From an uncultured Fretibacterium sp. (GTDB lineage Bacteria > Synergistota > Synergistia > Synergistales > Aminobacteriaceae), in NCBI GenBank assembly GCA_937892105.1, contig CALAUZ010000400.1, forward strand, positions 1-16,295: DNA of 16,295 nt, read 5' to 3'. Positions 1 to 7,140 of the stretch are shown piece by piece. The translations under genes were made by a program, and so were the position numbers. Below the pieces are notes generated by a model. That model did not search any database, was not told where the DNA came from, and saw nothing but the letters and a program-made list of their open reading frames with translations. Position 1 is the stretch's first letter. Each line of letters opens with the position of its first letter.

Positions 1-2
1 AA

Positions 3-773
3 ATGCCTTTGAACGAAATAACTTCCGGAATGATTTTAACTTTATGCCGAAAAATTGAGGAACGCGGCATAATCGAGACGGCTTCACGGGTGAAAACTTT
101 AATTGGGCAAATTTTTCGTTATGCTATTGCAACTGACAGAGCAGAAAATGATCCGACATCGGCATTAAAAAATGCTCTTGCTTCTCGCCAGCCCAGACAC
201 ATGGCCGCTTTAACAAAGCCTTCAGACATTGCGATGCTGATGAAGAACATCAACGAATATCCTCGTCCAATAGTTCAGTGTGCTTTGAAATTTTCTGCTT
301 TAACTTTTTGCAGACCCGGCGAAATTCGTCAGGCTGAGTGGTTAGAAATTGATTTTGAAAATGCAGAATGGCGCATTCCTGCTGAAAAAATGAAAATGAA
401 ACGTGTTCACATAGTTCCGTTATCAAAACAGGCTATCGAAGTGCTGACATTTTTACAGCGGTTGACAGGCAAAAACAAATGGCTTTTCCCATCGGCTCGA
501 AATGACGGCAAGCCTATGAGCGACAACACAATCAGAATTGCCCTCCGCTCAATGGGCTACACAAATGACGACATGACAGCTCACGGATTTCGTGCAATGG
601 CAAGCACACGATTAAATGAAATGGGTTGGACACCAGATGTTATAGAAAGACAGCTCGCACATTCTGATAATAATTCCGTGAGAGCTGCCTACAATCACGC
701 CGAATATCTGGAAGAACGCAAAAAAATGATGCAGTTTTGGGCGGACTATCTTGATAGTCTCATGGAAAAATGA
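3..773 (+). CDS. P4-type tyrosine integrase, 5'-partial
   Basis: Catalytic part of a tyrosine recombinase of the P4/phage integrase type, which inserts and excises genomic islands, usually at tRNA genes. The visible 256 residues hold a core-binding region (about 1-65) and the catalytic domain (about 70-245). The active-site set is complete: R104 in RPGE, K near 130-133, H194 and R197 in HGFR, H220 in QLAHS and the nucleophile Y230. P4-type integrases are about 400 residues and begin with an arm-binding domain that is absent here. The frame is open at the window edge, so the true start is probably upstream and the ATG at position 3 is internal. It converges on the aspartic-protease operon. Because P4-type att sites usually lie upstream of the integrase, the island boundary is expected off the left edge. 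Family identity is firm; whether the full gene is intact cannot be seen. Confidence 0.9.
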   Translation: MPLNEITSGMILTLCRKIEERGIIETASRVKTLIGQIFRYAIATDRAENDPTSALKNALASRQPRHMAALTKPSDIAMLMKNINEYPRPIVQCALKFSALTFCRPGEIRQAEWLEIDFENAEWRIPAEKMKMKRVHIVPLSKQAIEVLTFLQRLTGKNKWLFPSARNDGKPMSDNTIRIALRSMGYTNDDMTAHGFRAMASTRLNEMGWTPDVIERQLAHSDNNSVRAAYNHAEYLEERKKMMQFWADYLDSLMEK

Positions 774-833
774 AAAAAAGTACTTTTTATGCAACTGAGA
801 GTGTACAAATGATGAATTATAAATAAAAAGGTG

Positions 834-1325
834 CTAAACATTTTTGTTTGAAAATTCAGCAATTTTAACGAAATCAACGGAAGCAACTGAAGGAGAACGG
901 AAAGAAAATAAAGTTTTGCCATTAAAATTTGATATAGCAAAATCTCCTCTTGTAATAATATCCATGCCGATAAGAACATCAAACTCTTTATTAAAAGTAC
1001 CTTTTATAACGCGCACTTTTCTGAACACGGCATGATTGGGAAGCCATAAATCCACGATATGCGTAGTAGTTTCAAACCTCCCATTAACACCTATGATAGG
1101 TGTCTTCGATATTATTGGTAATTTTAGCTGTTTAACAATTTTATCGGAGATAACGCTGTAAGTCGCTCCAGTATCCCAAAGTACTTTGCACTGAAAAACA
1201 TTTGTTTTATCAGAATTTGGGAAATCAATTCTAATTGTAGCGTCTGATATAAAAATATCGCTGATAATTTCTCTTGCGATACTGTCATATTGAGTTGAAA
1301 AAGTATGATAATAATTGCTATTCAT
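834..1325 (-). CDS. Retropepsin-like (clan AA) aspartic protease
   Basis: A 163-residue protein with the hallmarks of a bacterial retroviral-type aspartic protease. The catalytic DTGAT motif is at 51-55 in the context VLWDTGATYSVIS, and the second psi-loop motif VLIGMDII is near 116-123. Such single-domain enzymes act as homodimers with one Asp per subunit. No signal peptide or membrane segment is seen, so a cytoplasmic location is inferred. Its ATG overlaps the stop of the preceding DUF5678-like gene by four bases (ATGA), suggesting translational coupling. The substrate is unknown; the partner gene is the obvious candidate interactor. It is last in the three-gene minus-strand operon, and no convincing terminator follows. 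The family call is confident; the biological role is unknown. Confidence 0.85.
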   Translation of the reverse strand: MNSNYYHTFSTQYDSIAREIISDIFISDATIRIDFPNSDKTNVFQCKVLWDTGATYSVISDKIVKQLKLPIISKTPIIGVNGRFETTTHIVDLWLPNHAVFRKVRVIKGTFNKEFDVLIGMDIITRGDFAISNFNGKTLFSFRSPSVASVDFVKIAEFSNKNV

Positions 1326-1576
1326 GCGAAACTAACCCTGTGGGTAAAAAAAGTTTGTCCCGTTTTAGTTTCATCAAGAGAACATAACTGAATAAGAAAA
1401 CTTCCCGGCCTTTCGTTCTTAACAGTTTCATTAAAAGCATCATCAAAAGACGGATAAACACCTAAAATATTTTCATTTTTTATCACAACATACTGATTAT
1501 CATAACTTTTAACAAGCTCATGCAAATTTTCTTTGAACCATTCATAATTTTTATCAGCATTACAAAAATCGCTCAT
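1322..1576 (-). CDS. DUF5678-like small protein
   Basis: An 84-residue soluble protein. It has an aromatic N-terminal stretch (NYEWFKENL), then YDNQYVVIKNENILGVY, a helix with FDDAFNETV and a final PGSFLIQLCS. This layout resembles the DUF5678 pattern, in which a short beta hairpin followed by a helix sits next to clan AA aspartic proteases in several phyla. I make that assignment from memory of the pattern, not from a search. It lies 33 bases after the winged-helix gene and overlaps the protease start by four bases, so all three genes probably share a message. The ATG has no strong Shine-Dalgarno sequence, which fits reinitiation from the gene before it. Function unknown; a role as substrate, chaperone or regulator of the protease is a guess from the pairing. 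Confidence 0.7.
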   Translation of the reverse strand: MSDFCNADKNYEWFKENLHELVKSYDNQYVVIKNENILGVYPSFDDAFNETVKNERPGSFLIQLCSLDETKTGQTFFTHRVSFA

Positions 1577-1609
1577 CGTGAAGTCATTAATCGTGGGTTT
1601 GATGATTTA

Positions 1610-3151
1610 TTAAGATTTTTTCATCTTGCCATCAAGTTCTTTCTCAAGAGCTAACAACTCTTCCATGCTCATACTTGACAGTGGATTGCTTTTGTCGCTG
1701 ATGTCCTCCGAGGTCAAATAGCGATGTCCTTCACTTACTTCTCTTAGCTGAGAAGCTTCCTGCCCACTTGATGCCTTGATATTACCGTCTTCTCCTAGTT
1801 TAGCAAGTTTTTCAGAGGACTGTACAGCAGACGCTCCGGCAGACGCTCCAACGAACTGTCCGGTAACCTTTTTCGCAAACGGAACTAAGGATTGCTGCTT
1901 TCCCAGAGCCGCCGCAATGTAGCCAAAGAACAGAACTTTTAAGCTCTTCCCATTCTTGACAAACCGCCGACAAGCCACGTCAATTTCTTTCTGAATACGA
2001 GCCGGATAGTGATTAAAGAAAACTTCTTGCATTGCTTGAATTTCTTTCTCGTTGATACTGCGAGGATCGCGACCTGTGCGATAAAGGAAATAACGGGCAG
2101 TGTCTAGCATGTCATTCGGGATTCTGTCAGCATTTTGGACACAGGCGAGCGGATCAAATGCATCAAGTGCGCCGCTGCTATTGCCAAGTATCTCGCTGTT
2201 ACACTGTTCATCACACTTGTTCTTGTCTTCATCAGCCTTGTTCTCATCGCTCTCATTAGAGCATTTAGGTATGCATTCAAGCGCAGGCAAATCTATTAAG
2301 CATTCTTTCTGACCAGAAGTCTTGTTAGGCTCCTTAGTTTCCTGATGAGGCTCTTTAAGCTCTTGTGCGTCAAAGTCAATTAGGATTTGAGGATCATCGT
2401 AACCATTTTGAAGCTTCTTGCATGTTCTCTCACGTGGTAACTGGGATTTTTGCTGATGAGATTGATGAGACTGAGACGGAGAAGAAGATGTCGAAGAAAA
2501 CGAAGATGATGATGATAATTTGGGAAGCTCTGCTTGCCCTATTAAGGTATCTTTTAATATACTCTTGTTACCACCCTTATTGTTATTTTGTATGCCGCTT
2601 TTGGCATGGGGGGCTGACACTTTTGGCAGTGATGCCGTTTTTGTCTCCGCTTTTGTCCCTACTTTTGCTGCCGTCTTTGTTTCGTAAGGGGCTACCATTT
2701 TTGTCCCACTAGAGAGTCCTTGAGCTGTGACTTTCTTCTCTGTGATTTTCTTCGTCTCGTTTCTTGCATTCGCATTATCCACTTCAGCCGGCTCAGTCTG
2801 TCTGACCACCGATTGATGGTTGCTATTCTGATAACACGCTGCGTTCTTGCCAATAATCACAAAGAGTGATGCAAGCTGATTCTGCTTATTTCCATACTGC
2901 ATTAATCGCACAATAACTCCTCGTTCACAAAGCTGACTCAATGCTCTGCGTACTGTCCTGACCGACCGTTTCACTTCTTCGGCAATTGTCGAGATGTATA
3001 ATTTGCACCTGTTCGTACCTTTCTTGACATGACTTAACAGATTGCAGTAAACGACTTTAGCCGTCTGTGAAAGAACTTCATCGAACATCACCACATTATC
3101 TGGCTGTGTGAAATAAAAAACGCCGCTAACTTCTGAAATTTTTGTTACCAT
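1610..3151 (-). CDS. Winged-helix protein, possible mobile-element replication initiator
   Basis: A 513-residue protein from the chosen ATG. Residues about 28-102 form a winged helix-turn-helix (STIAEEVKRSVRTVRRALSQ is the recognition-helix region, followed by a wing). Then comes a long disordered linker with many Lys/Thr, a serine-rich run (about 212-235) and a Cys/acidic stretch (about 293-320). A helical C-terminal domain follows (about 340-420, with TARYFLYRTGRDPRS and FFNHYPARIQKEIDVACRRF). Winged helix, linker and small helical domain is the architecture of several plasmid or phage replication and primosome proteins, so that role is inferred, not shown. I chose the ATG at 3151 because AAAGG lies at 3164-3168. 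A GTG at 3238 would add 29 residues but has no ribosome-binding site. It heads the operon with the DUF5678-like and protease genes. Confidence 0.65.
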   Translation of the reverse strand: MVTKISEVSGVFYFTQPDNVVMFDEVLSQTAKVVYCNLLSHVKKGTNRCKLYISTIAEEVKRSVRTVRRALSQLCERGVIVRLMQYGNKQNQLASLFVIIGKNAACYQNSNHQSVVRQTEPAEVDNANARNETKKITEKKVTAQGLSSGTKMVAPYETKTAAKVGTKAETKTASLPKVSAPHAKSGIQNNNKGGNKSILKDTLIGQAELPKLSSSSSFSSTSSSPSQSHQSHQQKSQLPRERTCKKLQNGYDDPQILIDFDAQELKEPHQETKEPNKTSGQKECLIDLPALECIPKCSNESDENKADEDKNKCDEQCNSEILGNSSGALDAFDPLACVQNADRIPNDMLDTARYFLYRTGRDPRSINEKEIQAMQEVFFNHYPARIQKEIDVACRRFVKNGKSLKVLFFGYIAAALGKQQSLVPFAKKVTGQFVGASAGASAVQSSEKLAKLGEDGNIKASSGQEASQLREVSEGHRYLTSEDISDKSNPLSSMSMEELLALEKELDGKMKKS

Positions 3152-3473
3152 TGTTATTACATTCCTTTCGATATTCAAGTATTCATGCCTCTTTTCCTTG
3201 TGGGCATATATTGGCTCAAATACTGCGAGTTTATCCACGTCAATTTCTGCTGATTTTGGCGCGTCGTATGGCGGGGGGAAGTGTTTTTACTCTGAAAACT
3301 TTGAGGCAAAAGGCAGTAAATTTGAAACTTATCTTATAAAAATAGGGGAACTTATACAAAGCCATTGACGCTATTGACCTCATCAAAGATTCTGTGTGAA
3401 ATAATCGGAAGCTGTGATAACATATAAATAATAATTTTCAAAACGCTAGCAAGAAAGAAGGAAGTTAATATTA
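3152..3473. other. Intergenic region between divergent genes
   Basis: A 322-base stretch separating the minus-strand winged-helix gene from the plus-strand small-gene remnants. I see no credible protein beyond the possible 29-codon N-terminal extension of the winged-helix gene. Promoters for both directions should lie here. TATAAG- and TTGAC-like elements are present, but none has a well-spaced partner, so no promoter is called. No RNA gene or riboswitch is recognised. Confidence 0.5.
3164..3168 (-). promoter_or_regulatory. Ribosome-binding site deciding the start of the winged-helix gene
   Basis: On the minus strand AAAGG (within CGAAAGGAATG) stands 12 bases before the ATG at 3151. The spacing is rather long, but it is the only plausible site near either candidate start and supports ATG over the GTG at 3238. 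Confidence 0.5.
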
Positions 3474-3717
3474 ATGAGAATGACATGGAACGAAATCACA
3501 AAGACATATCCAGATAAATGGGTAGCTGTCGCAAATCCTGTTATGAATGGTGACTCTCCCTATATACTGGAGGGGGATATTGTTGCCGTAATGAATGAAT
3601 GATGATATAGACTCATATGAATTAAATCATCACGGTAAAGGCTATAAATATAGACGAACGACTGAGGCCTTCTTTAATGAAATTACAGGATCAAGTATTA
3701 CGATTTCCGTTGACTAA
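3474..3717 (+). pseudogene. Small MTWNEI-type protein gene, frameshifted at an ATGA repeat
   Basis: A small gene with a good ribosome-binding site (AAGGAAG, nine to ten bases before the ATG). It reads MRMTWNEITKTYPDKWVAV and continues to GDIVAVMNE, then hits TGA at 3600-3602. Another frame carries on smoothly from DDIDSYELNHHG to FFNEITGSSITISVD and ends in TAA at 3717. Dropping one ATGA unit from the three tandem copies at 3591-3602 joins the two halves (VMNDDIDSY) into a 79-residue product. The N-terminal MTWNEI..YPDKW pattern resembles short proteins I associate with retropepsin-like protease modules, such as the one encoded on the other strand 2 kb away. No function is known. The break could be true decay, reversible slippage or a sequencing error. 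Confidence 0.7.
3591..3602 (+). repeat. (ATGA)3 tetranucleotide repeat causing the frameshift
   Basis: Three tandem copies of ATGA inside the small gene at 3474. Two or five copies keep the frame open; three copies terminate translation at once. Changes in copy number of a four-base unit always alter frame unless they come in threes, which is the logic of phase-variable contingency repeats, although three units is short for that. Confidence 0.85.
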
Positions 3718-3871
3718 TGTATTGTCAAGATAGATATTTGAGTACCAGAGCAACGACTGGAATGTCCTTATCAAGTTTATTCAAACCATTTATCGACTGT
3801 GATTTTCTGCTCAGTGAGACCATGTTTTCTAAGACAGACGCGCTCACTGTATGCAAGGGGAGACGGGAACT
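3718..3871 (+). other. Decayed non-coding patch
   Basis: Between the two frameshifted small genes I find only short, interrupted frames with no ribosome-binding site and no recognisable motif. A 71-codon frame from 3717 and an opposing 66-codon frame exist, but neither has a plausible composition or family resemblance. It is probably the residue of another small gene. Confidence 0.4.
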
Positions 3872-3963
3872 ATGCGTATCGTATACGAAAATGAAGCGTC
3901 CGTTTATATGTTCAGCAATGTCCAAGAATTAAAGAAGCGATAGAGAGTGGAAAATCATTATGA
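3872..3963 (+). pseudogene. Very short frameshifted gene coupled to the acetyltransferase
   Basis: From an ATG at 3872 the frame reads MRIVYENEASVYMFSNVQE and then stops at TAG 3941-3943. Restoring one A in the GAATT near 3923-3927 (to GAAATT) would give IKEAIESGKSL and a TGA at 3961-3963. That stop overlaps the acetyltransferase ATG at 3960 as ATGA, the signature of a translationally coupled pair, and this is the main reason to think the 30-residue repaired product was once a real gene. GGGAGACGGGA just upstream could serve as ribosome-binding site. Short length keeps confidence low, and no family is recognised. Confidence 0.4.
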
Positions 3964-4214
3964 ACTTTGAAATAGAACGTAACAGAATATTGATGAAAAA
4001 TGAGACAGGGAAAATAGTAGCTGAGATAACATTTCCCGAAACTTCTCCGGGAGTGTTTGTGATTGATCACACCTTTGTTGACGAAAGTCTTAGAGGGCAG
4101 GGAATGGCATCAAAGTTGGTACAATGTGCAGTTGAGGAGATAAAGAAGCACAATGGACAGATAAAAGCGACGTGTCCATACGCTAAAAAGTGGTTGAATG
4201 AGCATGAAATATGA
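3960..4214 (+). CDS. Small GNAT-family N-acetyltransferase (YjdJ/NATD1-like)
   Basis: An 84-residue minimal GNAT domain. The acetyl-CoA loop appears as DESLRGQGMASKLVQ (about 43-57), preceded by the strand VFVIDHTFVDE and followed by IKATCPYAKKWLNEH, the C-terminal CPYAxxWxxxH-type ending of the YjdJ/NATD1 group. These short acetyltransferases transfer acetyl from acetyl-CoA to a small molecule or protein that is not established. The domain is complete for this subfamily. It overlaps the frameshifted mini-gene upstream and ends 42 bases before the Memo-AMMECR1 start, so it probably shares the transcript. A link in function to the Memo system is not shown. Confidence 0.85.
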   Translation: MNFEIERNRILMKNETGKIVAEITFPETSPGVFVIDHTFVDESLRGQGMASKLVQCAVEEIKKHNGQIKATCPYAKKWLNEHEI

Positions 4215-4243
4215 AAAATGCAAAAAATTATGAAACAATTGGA

Positions 4244-4249
4244 AGGAAG
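4244..4249 (+). promoter_or_regulatory. Ribosome-binding site deciding the Memo-AMMECR1 start
   Basis: AGGAAG with a seven-base spacer before the ATG at 4257. The upstream in-frame ATG at 4218 lacks such a site and would add 13 residues outside the conserved fold, so 4257 is preferred. Confidence 0.7.
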
Positions 4250-4256
4250 AAAACAA

Positions 4257-5570
4257 ATGTCCTGGATATGGTCAGCGTTAATGCCTCACCCACCAGTCTT
4301 AATTCATGAAATCGGACGAGGCAGAGAACTCGATGCAGAAAAAACGTTAAATGGAATTAATGAACTTACATCAAAGCTAGAAAAGCCTGATTTACTCTTA
4401 GTTTTATCGCCACATCAGCCGTATGCTCCAGGTTCGTTGTTTGTGAATACGGCGAATTTTTATCGCAGCTCTTTTGCAATGTTCGGAGTTGCAAACGTGA
4501 GAATAAATGCACGTTCACAAAGTAAAGATATAACAAAGTTGTGTGACTATCTTACAAAATTCAACATCAAAACTTGCTCAGAATCCGTTGAAGACTTAAC
4601 GCAAGATCAGGGCAGCATGGTTCCGCTTTATTTTCTGAAGAGAGCATGGGGAGAATTGCCAGAAATTATTATTGCTTCTCCTATAGGTTTAACACCGAAA
4701 GAAGCATTCGAGATGGGAAAAGTTCTCGTCGATTTTCATAGCGATAAAAAATTGGCATTGCTTGCAAGTGGTGATTTATCTCATCGTTTAACGCAAAATG
4801 CTCCGGCCGGTTATGAACCTGATTACGCACCGAAATTTGAAGCTGCTGTAGAAGAAGCATTGAAAATTAATTCTCCCAAGCCGATTTATGAACTTGATGA
4901 ACACACACTCGAACGTGCTGGAGAGTGCGGTCTGCGGTCTTTAATGACAATGCTCGGTCTTTCTGCGGGAAATGAAATAAAAATATTTTCTCACGAATGG
5001 CCTTTTGGTGTTGGCTATTGTACAGCGTTATGTGAATTAAACAAAGAACAGCCCGCTCCTGTACAGCTTGCTCGCGAAACTGTGAAAAGGCTTCTCGAAA
5101 ATGTAAAATTACCCGATAACGGCAATGAGGTAGTTTCCTCATCTCTCTGGAGCGAACATAAATCCTGCTTTGTCTCAATTAAGACTACGGACGGAGAACT
5201 GCGAGGCTGCATAGGAACGTTATCCCCGCTTCATGAATCTTTAGACAAAGAGATAATAGCAAATTCTGTGTCTGCTTCAACTCGTGATCCAAGATTTCCG
5301 CCGATGACATCAGACGAGTTAAATAACGTAATATTCTCTGTTGACGTGCTTTCTAAAGCAGAGCCTATTGAGAGCATTCAGCAACTTAACCCGAAAAAAT
5401 ACGGTGTAATAGTTTCTAAAGGATATAGGCGCGGAGTACTTCTGCCTGATCTTGAAGGCGTTGACACAGCAGAACAGCAGCTTCAGATTGCCGCAATGAA
5501 GGCCGGAATATATAATCTTGATGAAATAAAGCTTGAACGTTTTACAGTTACGAGGTACAAAGAGGTATGA
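4257..5570 (+). CDS. Fused Memo (class III dioxygenase-like) and AMMECR1 protein
   Basis: A 437-residue fusion of the two protein partners of the AmmeMemoRadiSam system. Residues about 1-262 are the Memo/LigB-like extradiol dioxygenase fold, with MPHPPVL (H11), SPHQP (H53), DQGSMVPLYFL (117-127), SGDLSHRL (H176) and GECGLRSL. Residues about 268-437 are AMMECR1, with the signature LRGCIG at 315-320, followed by SASTRDPRFPPM. In relatives I remember, the motif near 117 is DHG with a likely metal-ligand histidine. Here it is DQG, so the metal site may be altered. The gene overlaps the radical SAM gene by four bases. The pathway and substrate of this system are not established to my knowledge. 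Family assignment is strong; the meaning of the His-to-Gln change is uncertain. Confidence 0.9.
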   Translation: MSWIWSALMPHPPVLIHEIGRGRELDAEKTLNGINELTSKLEKPDLLLVLSPHQPYAPGSLFVNTANFYRSSFAMFGVANVRINARSQSKDITKLCDYLTKFNIKTCSESVEDLTQDQGSMVPLYFLKRAWGELPEIIIASPIGLTPKEAFEMGKVLVDFHSDKKLALLASGDLSHRLTQNAPAGYEPDYAPKFEAAVEEALKINSPKPIYELDEHTLERAGECGLRSLMTMLGLSAGNEIKIFSHEWPFGVGYCTALCELNKEQPAPVQLARETVKRLLENVKLPDNGNEVVSSSLWSEHKSCFVSIKTTDGELRGCIGTLSPLHESLDKEIIANSVSASTRDPRFPPMTSDELNNVIFSVDVLSKAEPIESIQQLNPKKYGVIVSKGYRRGVLLPDLEGVDTAEQQLQIAAMKAGIYNLDEIKLERFTVTRYKEV

Positions 5571-6442
5571 TGCAGTCTCGCTGGTGGAAGAAAAACGGAA
5601 ACATAATTTACTGTAATTTATGCTTCAGAGGCTGTAACATAAAGCAAGGCTGTTCAGGCAAGTGTGGTGTTCGCTTCAATAAGGACGGTGTTTTGATTTC
5701 TCCGTATATGGGAAAATTTTGTGCCTGTGCCATTGATCCGGTTGAGAAAAAGCCGCTGTTTCACTGGAACTCTGGGAAATTCATTTATTCTTTAGGCAGT
5801 GTAGGCTGTACCATGAACTGTCCGTTTTGTCAAAATCACAGTATCGCTTTTCCTGCAAGAATTTTATACGAAAAAATTGTGGGAATATCTGAACTTGCTG
5901 TAGATGAACTTATCAAGAACGTAAAAGATTCTGGATTAGATTTAGTAGCATTTACCTATAACGAGCCAACTCTTCAGGCGGAATATATATGTGAAGCTGT
6001 TCCTGTTCTTCATGATACCGGAATTTCTATAGCCCTTGTTACGAATGGCGCAATGTCCCATGAAGCCACGAAGGATTTAATTTTGTGCCTTGATGAAAAT
6101 GACGCGGCAAATATTGACATTAAGGCCTTCACCCCTGAAACTTACAAGAAACTCGGCGGAGAGCTTGATACAGTGAAAAAGAACATCGAATTATTTATAA
6201 ACGCAGGGATTCACGTCGAACTTACGAATTTAGTTGTTACGGGTCTGAATGACAATATCGAAGAGTTTGCTGCTATGGTTGACTGGATAGCCTCAATATC
6301 TGACGGAATACCGCTGCATATAACAAGATATTTCCCTGCGAGAAATTATAACAAACCGCCAACTGATATAGAATTTCTCTATTCTCTTGCATCTATAGCT
6401 AAAGCAAAACTAAAACATGTACACATAGGAAATGTATATTAA
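5567..6442 (+). CDS. amrS: AmmeMemoRadiSam system radical SAM enzyme
   Basis: A 291-residue radical SAM protein. The N-terminal cysteine cluster of this subfamily is present (CNLCFRGCNIKQGCSGKCGVR region, Cys 16, 19, 23, 29 and 33). The [4Fe-4S]-binding triad follows as CTMNCPFC (C81, C85, C88), and TYNEPT (130-135) occupies the SAM-contact GGE-like position. It resembles pyruvate formate-lyase activating enzymes, but its conserved partners are Memo and AMMECR1, both encoded in the overlapping upstream gene. Two ATGs are adjacent and either could start translation. The stop interlocks with that of the metallopeptidase gene on the other strand (TTAA at 6439-6442), leaving no intergenic space. 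The gene looks intact. The reaction is unknown; a glycyl-radical-activating or peptide-modifying role is only inferred from the family. Confidence 0.92.
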   Translation: MMQSRWWKKNGNIIYCNLCFRGCNIKQGCSGKCGVRFNKDGVLISPYMGKFCACAIDPVEKKPLFHWNSGKFIYSLGSVGCTMNCPFCQNHSIAFPARILYEKIVGISELAVDELIKNVKDSGLDLVAFTYNEPTLQAEYICEAVPVLHDTGISIALVTNGAMSHEATKDLILCLDENDAANIDIKAFTPETYKKLGGELDTVKKNIELFINAGIHVELTNLVVTGLNDNIEEFAAMVDWIASISDGIPLHITRYFPARNYNKPPTDIEFLYSLASIAKAKLKHVHIGNVY

Positions 6443-7140
6443 AGCGGCATTTCTGATAACAGATTCTTAGCTTCTCGCCAATACGGAAAATATTTATCCA
6501 TTAGGCTTCTAAATCGATTCGTGTGGTTTCTCTCCAACAGATGTACAAATTCATGCGTTAATACATATTCAATACATTCAAGCGGTTTTTTCACGAGCTG
6601 AAGATTCAGCAGGACACTTCGCTTTGAAATATTGCATGATCCCCAACGTGTTTTCATGTTTCTGATGTTACATGCGTTTATCGTTATTCCGACTCGTTGC
6701 TCACAGCGGGCTATTAAATTTGGCAGAAGCTTCTTAAATTCAGCTCTATACCACTCTGTCATTAACTTTTCACGCTTTTCATAGGGCGTATTCTCAGGCA
6801 CTGTCATAATGATTTTATTTGGCTCTCGTCGAATTTTGCAGCGCGTGCCCTCATAAATTACAAGCATCATATAGGGCTTGCCCAAGTAATAATAGCTCTC
6901 GCCTGATACATATTCGCGTTTTGTCTGACGGTATTGTTTTTGCATTCGTTCTTGAATTTTCACAATTTCAGGAATTTTTTTCATCACAAAGTTTTTTATC
7001 AGCTTCTCCGGTGTACGGGCAGGAGCACTCACATTTACAGCTCCGTCAGGCGGACTCACTCGAATATATAAATTCTTCTGCCCTTTGTGGCGCGTTACTG
7101 TTATATCAAAGTTTCCAATCGTGATTATTTTACTGGTCAT
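6439..7140 (-). CDS. YgjP-like zinc metallopeptidase (DUF45/M48-like)
   Basis: A 233-residue protein of the YgjP/SprT-like zincin type. The metal site is HEFVH (H196, E197, H200) with a third candidate ligand H206 in RNHTNRF. The usual TRWGSC motif (164-169) precedes it. The N-terminal half (about 1-120) is a beta-rich domain typical of this family. It overlaps the hsdR end by 11 bases and has no ribosome-binding site of its own, so it depends on hsdR translation and is the last gene of the type I operon. Genes of this family are commonly found beside type I restriction genes, but their role there is unproven; control of restriction-subunit turnover is one possibility. No signal peptide is seen. 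Confidence 0.88.
   Translation of the reverse strand: MTSKIITIGNFDITVTRHKGQKNLYIRVSPPDGAVNVSAPARTPEKLIKNFVMKKIPEIVKIQERMQKQYRQTKREYVSGESYYYLGKPYMMLVIYEGTRCKIRREPNKIIMTVPENTPYEKREKLMTEWYRAEFKKLLPNLIARCEQRVGITINACNIRNMKTRWGSCNISKRSVLLNLQLVKKPLECIEYVLTHEFVHLLERNHTNRFRSLMDKYFPYWREAKNLLSEMPL

Noticed and set aside
775..788. AAAAAGTACTTTTT palindrome just after the P4-type integrase stop, as a bidirectional terminator
   Set aside because: The stem would be almost all A-T and has no loop; there is no GC core, so it would not form a stable terminator.
828..837. TTAGCAC (minus strand) near the left integrase as a partner att repeat for 14552-14590
   Set aside because: Only seven bases are shared and the flanks differ; matches of this length are expected by chance in 16 kb.
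3717..3932. 71-codon plus-strand frame and the opposing 66-codon frame as genes
   Set aside because: No ribosome-binding site and no recognisable motif. The region is the decayed patch between two frameshifted small genes.
4867..5212. Minus-strand frames of 103 and 65 codons within the Memo-AMMECR1 gene
   Set aside because: They are shadows of a strongly conserved plus-strand gene, with Arg/Ser-rich compositions typical of antisense frames.
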